From the NCBI GenBank assembly GCA_039881045.1, contig JAYWVB010000021.1, forward strand, positions 310,001 through 374,000: a stretch of DNA of 64,000 nucleotides, read 5' to 3'. This DNA is from Chaetomium olivaceum (Eukaryota; Ascomycota; Sordariomycetes; Sordariales; Chaetomiaceae). A program made the translations under genes and the position numbers. A model generated the notes under the pieces. It ran no database searches, was not told the DNA's origin, and saw nothing but the letters and a program-made list of their open reading frames with translations. This document shows positions 55,411-64,000 of the stretch, in pieces; positions within the stretch are counted from its first letter, which is position 1; each line of letters starts with the position of its first letter.

Positions 55411-56336
55411 CTAGACCTGCGCCAAAACCTCGCCCAATCCCTCCAGCTCCGCCACGAAGACATCCTCCTCTCCCGTCTCAAACGCCCCACCAAACCCCTG
55501 CAACAACACACTTCCATCACTCTTAACCAAGAAGCTCTCCCTCCTCAAGCTCTTGCCGTAGGCAAACCCCGCCGCGTGCAGGCGGCGGAGCGCACCCCGG
55601 CACTTGTCCACATCGCCAGGCCCGGCGCTACGGGCACCGACGACATGCTCGAGCAGGAAGCCCACGACGCGCGTGGCGTTGTCGGTGATGTGCCCGAGGA
55701 AGCGGGCGATCAAGCCGCCCGGTCGCGTGTCTGCAGCGCGGAGTAGACGGCGCTTTCGTTGGCGATGTCGTACGTGAGGGATGGCTGCCAGGCCCAGATG
55801 CCGATGACTTTGGCTTCTTGGGCGGATGGGTGGTTGTTGGGGAAGGGGCTGGGGAGGACAGCGGCGTTGATATGGCCGCTGCATTGGATGTTGGGGCCGT
55901 TGTGGTTGTCGGTGTCGGTGTCGGCGTCGCTGTCCGGCTGGCGTTTGCGCTGGTCGTAGAAGGCGTCTAGGAGGTCGAGGAGGTCGAACTGGGTGTCGTG
56001 CCAGGTGGGTCCGGCGTTGAGGAGACCTATACTCTTGTCGAGGGAGGATGTTTCGGTTGACGCGAGGACGAGCTTGGTGCCGTTGCTGTGGGTAACGAGG
56101 TGGCCGAGGTTCCAATCTCCAGTGGGGACTGTGTCAAAGGACAGGTTCCTGCCGCGGTCGTCAGGGATGCTGTTGCTGGTGCCCTCCAGGGGGTTGGAAG
56201 CGGTCAGGTAACGAATGGCAGGGCCCTCATGAGCGTTCGCAGTCCCGGGAACCGGAACACGGATGCGGTAGAGGACTAGCCCGGTGGTCGGGTCTTGGTG
56301 GGCGTTCTCAACAGGGCATGGTACTAAAGATGCCAT
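55411..56336 (-). CDS. kinase-fold protein without catalytic residues, frame interrupted
   Basis: Starts MASLVPCPVENAHQDP at 56336; a shift near 55735 is needed to continue into GGLIARFLGHITDNATRVVGFLLEHVVG. The layout recalls fungal proteins with an aminoglycoside-phosphotransferase/kinase-like C-lobe, often labelled alpha-galactosidase A by mistake. In those the catalytic loop reads like HGDxNxxNF and the metal site like LIDFE. Here the same places read YGKSLRRESFL and LLQGFGGAFE, so both catalytic aspartates and the loop asparagine are gone. With the fold kept but the active site lost, it looks like a pseudokinase. The N-terminal half has an acidic DSDADTDTDN run. The family link is from motif order alone; alternatives cannot be excluded. 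Confidence 0.6.
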
Positions 56337-57575
56337 GGTTGATAGAAGCGAGGCGTCGAGTTATTAACGATCTCAGACTAGGTAGGGGGTATGTAGTAGT
56401 GCGCCGGGAAGAGCTCAAGTCCAGGTTTGTGATGGATGAGATTGTGATTTTGATCTATGGGCTCTTTTCTCCGGGGAGATCTTGGGGATTTGAACGATTA
56501 CTTATGTTTCTCTCCAGCGGCCAGAACTGTTTATCGAGTGGGAAGCCCTGGTATTCTACCGATGCATGACGCCCGGCCGGGCAGCTTGTATGTACTTTTC
56601 CACCTGCTGAATTTTGTGCCGTAGGCCCTTGACGCACGCGCCGCCCCATGATTGGCTGATAGTACATACTTTTACCGCCTCCGTTTGCTCCAGTGTCTGC
56701 TGCTGTCCCAGTTAGGACAGGTGCTTCTACCGCTCTGGAACGAGTCAGACGTATTACCTGCACTGCCACCCGCTCGGCAGGCCGGAGATCGGGCCAGCTA
56801 CGGTACTATGTACATACAACACATATGTATACAGATTACTCCGTGCAATGAGAGGGGGGATCAGAGTTTGTTCGTCAGGCCATGCGAGTTCAGGGCTGGC
56901 CAGCCCGGAATTATGTATGTGCGAAGCACCTCTAGTCCACCCCTAGTTTGTTCGCTCGCTCGTGACTACTCAACGGCAACGCGGTGCATTTTTGAACAGA
57001 AAAATGGCTGAATGAACGATTCTGGACATCGCATTTTCTTCCATTTTGAACGGTTGATGGGCGGTTGGGTTTTCGACTTTTGGACCAGGACCCCTGTCTC
57101 AGGTTTCCAACTGATAAACAAACCTGTACGAATATTGAACTCTAGGTACTCTGTGGACATGATCTCGCTCTTACCCTACCAAGTCGCAACTCAGCCGCTG
57201 CTCCGTGCAACTCTGCTGGGAGTCCAGATTTACGTTTCACCCTCGCTACAAAAACGACAGCTTTTGGTCTCTGTTGCTGTTCAAAAGTTGCAGTTTCTTG
57301 TCCTCGTAGGTACCAATTCTAGATTCTTCTACGCAGACACCGAACCTTTTGTGGACACATCAGAGATTTTGCGCGGTTCAGAACGATGATGATGATGAAA
57401 CCTTTTTTGACAGGCCTCATTCAGCATCGTACCCCGGTCGTTTTGTGATTGGTCGCTTAGACAAACGCTTGCATGGCTTCTCGTGGGCCGTTTTCTGGCG
57501 TGGCAGATGAAATCCACCACGCCGCACGCGTCACGGTCCTGAACCGCGCAAAAGCCTGACGAGACCACCGTGACG
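56337..57575. other. non-coding stretch
   Basis: About 1.2 kb between divergent genes. Short frames such as 56652-57011 and 57012-57389 show no domain or splice support. Nothing else recognised. Confidence 0.5.
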
Positions 57576-60500
57576 ATGTCAATACCCACGCCTGCGGTTG
57601 CGGACAGCATGGCGGTTTTCGATGAAACTGCGGCCTCCAAACTCATCGAAGTGCTCAGTAGAATCGACACCACGCTTGGGGCCCTAGACCGGCGCCTACA
57701 AACCCTCGAGCGGTCATGGCCGCTTGCTCAAGCTGGTGCTATTGTTCCCGGAGCGGCCGTGGACGAAAACCGCGTGCGGATAACTGAGCACGGGGGTTTC
57801 GTTGCGGAATACAAACCCGACCTGGACGGGTTAAGCCGCCTACATCAGATCATTGTGACAGACAACGATCTTCTTACATTGCTGCTACGCATCTCAAGCC
57901 CATGTCTTGATCGCCATCAAACCCGACAAGCCGCCAACAACGGACACAGATTTTATTCATACCCATTCACAGAGCTACTTTCTTACCGAGATATCATCAA
58001 ATTTCTCATTCACGAATCGAAGGAACCCGACAGTAAACTTCGTTCCCTGTATTCCGGCCCCGAGGCCAACGATGTTCTGACACCTCGTTTCAAAACCGAG
58101 ACCGCAGACTTGCTGGCCTGTTTCGATGAACAGTGTAAGGCGCTCGTCGAGAGTAGAGATGAAAACATAGCTCGCGGCGTCGTCCTCTTCGACGACCTAC
58201 CAACTCTTTTCTCCCCGGGGTGCTGCTTGTTGGGCCCGGAGGAGAAGGTCTTGGACAAGTGGTTGAAGTCTCCTCGTGCGACATGACAACCGGGATGGCG
58301 GCCACGGAGGCTTGTGTGGTCCAGGTTTGGCATTTCAGGTGGGACGGCAAGGGCTTCTCGAGGACGAGCAGCCACTTTGAGCTGAGTCGCTACAGCGGAA
58401 CGCGGCCGATCAAAGGGTTTCTATACCATCCTATCATCGGGTTAGATGCGGAACAGTCTGCCACTCGGTTGAAAGAACTTATCGCTAGGAACACGACGAA
58501 TCTTGCATCTCTGCAGGAGATCTCCAAGGTCGAGGTTGGGGATTACCCTCTCTGCATTTGGGAGTCCAAGTTTTCGGACGGATTTAGACACGGTTCAAAG
58601 GTAAGATGGTGTTCGATTGGAGTAGCACTATATTTACCTTGGAATATTGAGTATTGACGGAATGAAATAGGCCGCTCAAGCCATCCTGGACCCCGCAGCT
58701 TTCTCCTTGCATAACGAGGAACCGACGAAGACAGCTACTTTTGGTTGTTATTGTTCTGGATGCACAAGTTCCGTCTCACTTGAAACCGTTCTTCGGGATG
58801 TTAGATATCTTTTATTGGCACCGACGAGGGTTGAGGGGTTTCTGCTCGAAGCCAAAAAGTGGACAACGTTCCCTATTTGTGATCTCCATCTTGACGAACC
58901 GTATTGGTGGGATGCCGAGACCTTGGAAACCGTTGCTCTAGATGAGAGTATGGTTGAATTTCTTAAAGAGAAGATCACTGAACACTTTGCGTGGCGGAAA
59001 GAGGTTCTGGAAGGGACAAATCGGGATCCCCTCGAGGTTGAGGACGACATCTCGCGCAAAGCGTTTGTTGTCCAATTTCACGGTAAGCGCGGCAACATTA
59101 CGAGAGAGAGGAACATACCTAATACTAAAACTACGAGCACAGGTCCTGAAGGCGTTGGCAAAGCATTGACAGCATCCTCCCTGGCGGATTATTGCCATCG
59201 CCCATCCCTTGCTCTCAGCCCCGACGACATGGGCTTGGAGCAGGAAATCTTTGCAAACAGATTGTCATTATACTCCGAACTCAGCTTTCGCTGGGGTGCG
59301 GTCCTTATACTGTTCGTGTTTCCGCGCCTGACTGAGAGCCCCTTCGCTGACGGCCGAGTAGCTCCGAGACAGACAACGTGCTGCAGGGCAGACGCCTGGA
59401 TGGCCCGACCCGAAATTCGTTTGGAGAAGGTGGGCACGAATCGCTCATGCATTTGTACTCACTTGCTTACCGGTTGCAGCACTCGCGCGAGCACTTGAGC
59501 GTTTCGGGGGAGCCATGGTACTTCTGTCCGGTGACCTACCCGCCTTGGACACCCACCTCGTGCGATATATTCGGCCGATTGCCTTCCCTCCCCCATCCCC
59601 GGAAGATATTGGGAAGATGCTCTCTTCTTACCTGAACCAGCTGGACACCCCTGACTTTGTTGAGTCGGCTGATGATATGGTGAACTGGGTAGTGGCCACT
59701 GCTACAATGTTGCAGTTGTCAGTTCGCGAGTTCCGCGACATCTTCCAGCGTGCTGCAGCTCATGCAAACAGACGCAGTCAAAAATTGAATTTGAGTGGCC
59801 TCATCAAGGCATACACGACGACGACCGGACGACCGGACGAGTGGAACCTGGTCGACGATATCTCGTTGTATGGAAGCGACCAGGCAGCAGAAGGGACCTC
59901 CGCGCCGGCGGCTACTGAAGTCTTGCGGAATGTCTTTGGCTCCTGGAGTGAGCTTCCCGACGACGGGCGTCTACCGCTTACATTTTTGGAAACGTTTTAC
60001 TCCGGTGCACCGCCGACTTCCGCCCTTGAAGGGGCGAACGCTTTAAGCAAAGCCACGGAAGAGCTGCAAAAGGTTGGCGGCATGTGGATCGTGGACTGGG
60101 GATGGCCAAGAGGAATATGGTACCCAATGCAAGGTTGCGCGTATACGCCCAATGGGTTATACAGATGGGTAGCCCCTGAGGTGAAACACCCCCGCGAGGA
60201 ATGGGAGCGAGCGGGCTTTACGATCGGTCTGGCGGACGTCATCAGCAGTCAGGAGCACGGTAGCTCCCAATCTGGCGGCCCCTGGAGGAGGCTAGTGTAA
60301 GTCTCTTCAACTCATTACAAGCGCCGTTTAGGGTATACTGACAGCGAATTAAGCCTGCTAGAAGGACTCTCGAGCATATCTCTAAAAGTTCTGGAAGACA
60401 CAAGTGAAGCCCTGAGGGAAATCAGCGAGGATGTTCGCTTGGTACCAAGTTACTTACCGTGGGTTGGAGCGTGCGATGACGATCGTCCGTCGTCGGTATC

Positions 60501-62034
60501 CTTGGATTCCAGCATACGTTCTCTAAACCGTATCGTTCGGGCTCACGTCGAGGCGACAACCTTGGAGTCATTCCGTCCCGTCGCGTCCATTGCCCGACTG
60601 GGCCCGCTGGATCAGGATCTTGAAAACACGCTTGAACCCGACTTGGAGTTTCATATCGTGTTTTTTCACATGATGGCACTCCGGGAGGGGACCGGCAATA
60701 CTGGAGACCTACGAAATACTGCTCAGTTTTTCAATGCCCCTACCATTGGTATGAGGAAGGGCTGCTTTACCGTAAATCCCACCTTACATTCCTGAACAGT
60801 CGCAGCTTTGAGAACTGAAGCTGACAACAGACCTTTTGGTATTACAGATCTTTCCTGTGCCCTCCATGGACGAGTCTCCGACGCTAACCAGCCCCATCCA
60901 CTGGACGCTCATCTGTCTTACACCTGAAGACTTTTGGCCACAAACCACATACGCAACGTGCGCAGCGCCAACGCTGAGAGCTCAGACAACATACTATGTG
61001 GCCGAGGCACTTAGAACAGTGGTAACCCGCTGGCGCGAAATCCTTCAGGCGATCGAGAACCTCGTGGATAGTGATAGCGTTCTGCGGCAGCCGGACCAAC
61101 TTCAAGATATCCTGTTTGACGACGACGCTTTTTCGACCTCGAAGCGCTATTTCTGGGCGATCAACTTTATCCACGAGGCAGTCAAGCTACTGGATGATTC
61201 CATCCAGCAGTGGGTTAACTTTCGCAAACGGTCGGTCACGCCGTGGATCACCATGGGATCATATAGCGACCGAGAGTACTACTGGTACGAAAAGTCACAG
61301 GAGGTGCTCGATACGGCGGATCAGGCGGCGGAAGAGTCATGCGAGGACATGAGACGGCTGAGGCAGGAGTTTCAGGAGAAGCTGGACCGCATCACCATCA
61401 TGAGAGACGGCGTGAGTTGCTCGCCCCATCGCATGATCTAGCGTTGTGCGATGACACCCCCACCTTGATGTCCTTGCTGACAACCCCAGCTCTTCAACGC
61501 CAGTGCCGTGATGGAATCCCGCGCATCGACACAACTTGGCGAGAATGTCAAGCTCCTGACATTCGTTAGCATCTTCTTTCTTCCTCTCGGTCTCTGCATG
61601 GTAAGTAAATTCCGTCTCCATACCATACCACACCTCTCTTGTTGCACAAAATCTCACACTGACTCACCTTTTCTTCCCACTAGGCAATCTGGAGCATCAA
61701 CGAGTCCTACAGCAGCACCAACCTAACAATCGTGACGGTCGTCGTAGCGGTAGCAACCTACGCCCTCACCTTCAACCTCAACAACGTGGTGCACGGCCTG
61801 GGGAAGGTGTACTCACCCAAGCGCAAGACGCTGATCGAGCAGATGGAGCGGGACCCCAGGCCGACGTGGCGGTGGTTCGGCGGCCGTTTCAAGGTATTTG
61901 AGCGGACGGAGCGTGGCCAGCAGAAGCCGTCCGAGTGGATTATCTGGGCGTATCTCTTTCGGCGCACGTGGCGGGCGGTGCTGGGGAAGAGGGATCCCCG
62001 GCCGGACGAGATGGGCTCGGGTTGGAGTCTTTGA
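57576..62034 (+). CDS. degenerate AAA+ ATPase fused to a CorA-like two-helix membrane domain
   Basis: About 1,320 residues in eight exons, starting at 57576. The N-terminal third resembles the region before fungal AAA+ ATPases (I believe Pfam DUF7025): VQVWHFRWDGKGF and RPIKGFLYHPI. An AAA module follows at about residue 480, but Walker A reads GPEGVGKALT, where the family has GKT. The Walker B place reads AVLILFVF with no aspartate-glutamate pair, and sensor 1 reads VLLSGDL. After GGPWRRL a 57-nt intron leads in frame into LEGLSSISLKVLED, a helical part, and a CorA-like C-terminus: SAVMESRASTQLGENVKLLT, two membrane helices, and SIN in place of the GMN selectivity motif. Frame shifts lie near 58230 and 59355. 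ATP hydrolysis is unlikely; the role is unknown. Confidence 0.72.
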
Positions 62035-62930
62035 GCGTGGGCATGATATATGATGTGGTGAAGGGATGTGGTTGTGATGCTATCATATAAGTACAAAGGT
62101 AGCAAGCATTCTTGTCTTAAAGAAGAAAAAGCAACAACAAAATAAACAAAATATACAACAAAAGATAACTGCTGAGAGGCGGTGGAGATTGTGGTGGGTC
62201 AACTGTGAACTCCTGTGAAGATGGATTGGATTGCGCGAACCAAGATGCTGGGAAACATTGGCAAAAGGAAGCCCCCCTTGCCCCCCTTTTCCGCGCTTGG
62301 AGGGACATTAGTATGAACATGATTTGATGTTTCGCTGAGAGGGAAAGAAAAATAAGAATAAAATAACAGACGCATGCCCAGAATAGCCGGCTAGGAAGCT
62401 CCCACAAATTATCAAAACTGAAACACACAGCTCAAGCTGTTTAATCTTTTTGGAGGCCCCAGGAAACGCGTTTCGTGTTTGAGTCTGGGGAACAATCAAG
62501 TTCGGGAGCAGCGGCGATTGACTAGGTAAGCTGGCCCCGCCTGTTGGGGATCCGGCATGGTGCTGCCGCAACGCCAAGAACCCCTGCAACTGACTGGACA
62601 AGGGGGCGACTCGTCTCCTGTCGTGTGCTTCAGATCGGCAATTTCGACTTCATTCAACAACAACAGACACCATCAATGTTGGCTCCTAGAGCAGCTGGCC
62701 TGATGAGCGCTACTTTGCTTTCTTTTTTAGCAATTTGCTGATTATTTCGTCGTTTTCACCACGCTCATTTGTGATTCTGGCAACATTAACATTACACAAC
62801 TGCATTGGTTTCACCGTCGTCTTTTTCCGAGACACCCTTTAAATCGTCCCCATCCAAAACTATCCGCGACGACCGACGACCAGACAGACCCATCCTTTTC
62901 CGAAGCCGACGGAAACAAAACCCGCCTATC
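62035..62930. other. intergenic
   Basis: Between two plus-strand genes. Low-complexity AAAC and ACAAAA runs near 62120-62165 belong to the 3' end; the leader of the next gene is CAAC-rich. No gene recognised. Confidence 0.5.
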
Positions 62931-64000
62931 ATGGCGCCAAATCAAGACCAACGGTACGATCCCGTGCCACCAATACCGACCTATGATGAAGCCGTCGCGG
63001 GCGGCAGCGCCTGGCACCACGATGTCGCAAACTCCCCCATCGACGGGCCCCACGACCACCGACACACCACCGAAGCCGAAGCCGAGGGTCAATCCCTCCT
63101 AACCAGCAACTCCCGACACGCCTTCGAATCCTCCTCCGCCTCTAACAGCCACCCCCACCACCCCACGACGCAACAAGGCCGACGACCCCGCGGCTACCGC
63201 CCGCCGACCGTCGAGACAGACGACGAGAGCAACTTATTCTCGTCCGACGACTCCGACTCTGATTCGGACGCCGAGGCGGAACATGTGCGCCGCGAGATGC
63301 AGGAGCTGGAGATCGACGACTCAGACGTCCATGGCCGGGGCCGCTCTTCGTGGGGTAAGCGCATCGGTTTTCTCGCGCTGCCGCAGTGGCGCTGGCGGTG
63401 GAGGTGGCGGATTCCGGGTCTGCGGCGGCCGGCGGGCGGGAGTGGGAATGCAGGGGACAATGCGGCACCGGCACCGACGCCGGAGGAGGAGGGTGCGTCG
63501 CGGTCCTCGTCCCGCTTTGCGCGCGCGCTGGCGTCGTTTCCGAAGTTTGGGAGTCCGGCGCTGCTGCTGCTTGTTGCGAGGACGATCGCGGTGTTTGTGG
63601 TGCTGGGGGTCTTGTACCTGGTGTTTTCGAGCGATCTGTTCAACAACATGGCCCGTAGGATGGGCAGCCAGATGTACGACCCCGAGAGCGTGCGCAGCCA
63701 TGTCCAGAACAGCATTGACGCGAGGAGGATACGCGACCACCTGAGACACTTTACGAGCTACGCGCATGTTGCCGGGACGGCGGGGGATTTTGCGCTGATG
63801 GAGGATACCGAGATGTTGTTTAGGAAGTACGGTTTGGAAGACGTCAGGCGGGACACGTACCATGTCTATCTGAATTACCCCAAGCATGGGGGCAGGGCGG
63901 TCGAGGTGTTGGGGAAGGATGGCAAGGCGACTTGGGCCGCGAAATGGAAAGAGGAGCAGGTCGGAGGCAGGGGTACCCGCCAGACTTTTGCATTCCACGG
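62931..64000 (+). CDS. transferrin-receptor/Tre2-like M28 peptidase-family protein, 5' part
   Basis: The first 356 residues of a protein that runs off the window. It is a type II membrane protein: a long acidic, disordered cytosolic N-terminus, one membrane helix at about residues 207-232 (ALLLLVARTIAVFVVLGVLY), then the lumenal part. There RIRDHLRHFTSYAHVAGTAGDFALMEDTEM and YHVYLNYPKHGGRAVEVLG match the start of the PSMA/transferrin-receptor-like glutamate-carboxypeptidase family. In yeast, Tre1/Tre2 of this family act as adaptors that bring transporters to the ubiquitin ligase Rsp5 through PY motifs. Here PPIPTYDEA near the start is PY-like. The peptidase and dimerisation domains lie beyond 64000, so catalytic residues cannot be judged. 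Confidence 0.82.
   Translation, partial: MAPNQDQRYDPVPPIPTYDEAVAGGSAWHHDVANSPIDGPHDHRHTTEAEAEGQSLLTSNSRHAFESSSASNSHPHHPTTQQGRRPRGYRPPTVETDDESNLFSSDDSDSDSDAEAEHVRREMQELEIDDSDVHGRGRSSWGKRIGFLALPQWRWRWRWRIPGLRRPAGGSGNAGDNAAPAPTPEEEGASRSSSRFARALASFPKFGSPALLLLVARTIAVFVVLGVLYLVFSSDLFNNMARRMGSQMYDPESVRSHVQNSIDARRIRDHLRHFTSYAHVAGTAGDFALMEDTEMLFRKYGLEDVRRDTYHVYLNYPKHGGRAVEVLGKDGKATWAAKWKEEQVGGRGTRQTFAFH

Noticed and set aside
3850..61000. programmed ribosomal frameshifting as the reason for the many broken frames
   Set aside because: The breaks occur in unrelated genes, in both directions, without slippery heptamers or common structure; one is in Prp22, where programmed shifting is not known.

Overview
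The window is nuclear DNA of a filamentous ascomycete. It is most likely a Sordariomycete, possibly close to Sordariales/Chaetomiaceae. The reasons are short GT-AG introns of about 50-150 nt, GC-rich coding sequence, widely spaced genes on both strands, and families typical of Pezizomycotina: a HET-domain protein, rhodopsin-like membrane protein, GMC oxidase, an HNH/phosphotransferase fusion, fungal CorA-like proteins and Arb1. There are no prokaryotic features, rRNA genes, CRISPR arrays or intact transposons.

Layout. 0-13 kb: inositol polyphosphate multikinase, an Arb1-like siRNA chaperone, a Pmp3/UPF0057 protein, the splicing helicase Prp22, and an HNH-phosphotransferase fusion. 13-19.7 kb: a carboxylesterase, a broken CorA-family fragment, a broken Uma2-like gene with a heptad-repeat tail, then a long leader of glutamine synthetase. 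19.7-32 kb: glutamine synthetase, two orphan fungal genes, a small secreted lectin-like protein and a secreted GMC oxidoreductase. 32-46 kb: small disordered proteins, a UDP-glycosyltransferase, an orphan gene, a TATA-binding-protein paralogue, a sugar transporter, guanylate kinase and a rhodopsin-like protein. 46-64 kb: a flavin monooxygenase, a HET protein, an orphan gene, a TENA-like protein, a kinase-fold protein without catalytic residues, a fusion of a degenerate AAA+ ATPase with a CorA-like membrane domain, and the start of a transferrin-receptor/Tre2-like peptidase.

The genes do not form one pathway. Several core genes (glutamine synthetase, guanylate kinase, Prp22, IPMK) are scattered among lineage-specific genes. 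The most unusual objects are the degenerate AAA+/CorA fusion, the extra TBP, and the kinase-fold protein that has lost its active site.

A caution applies to the whole window. About half of the otherwise conserved genes carry one or more 1-2 nt frame shifts, usually at short runs or dinucleotide repeats. One is in the presumably essential Prp22. Many are therefore probably assembly or sequencing indels, although nonsense changes and clusters of lesions in a few genes could be real decay. Exon coordinates come from reading splice sites by eye. Family names come from motif recognition, without any database search.
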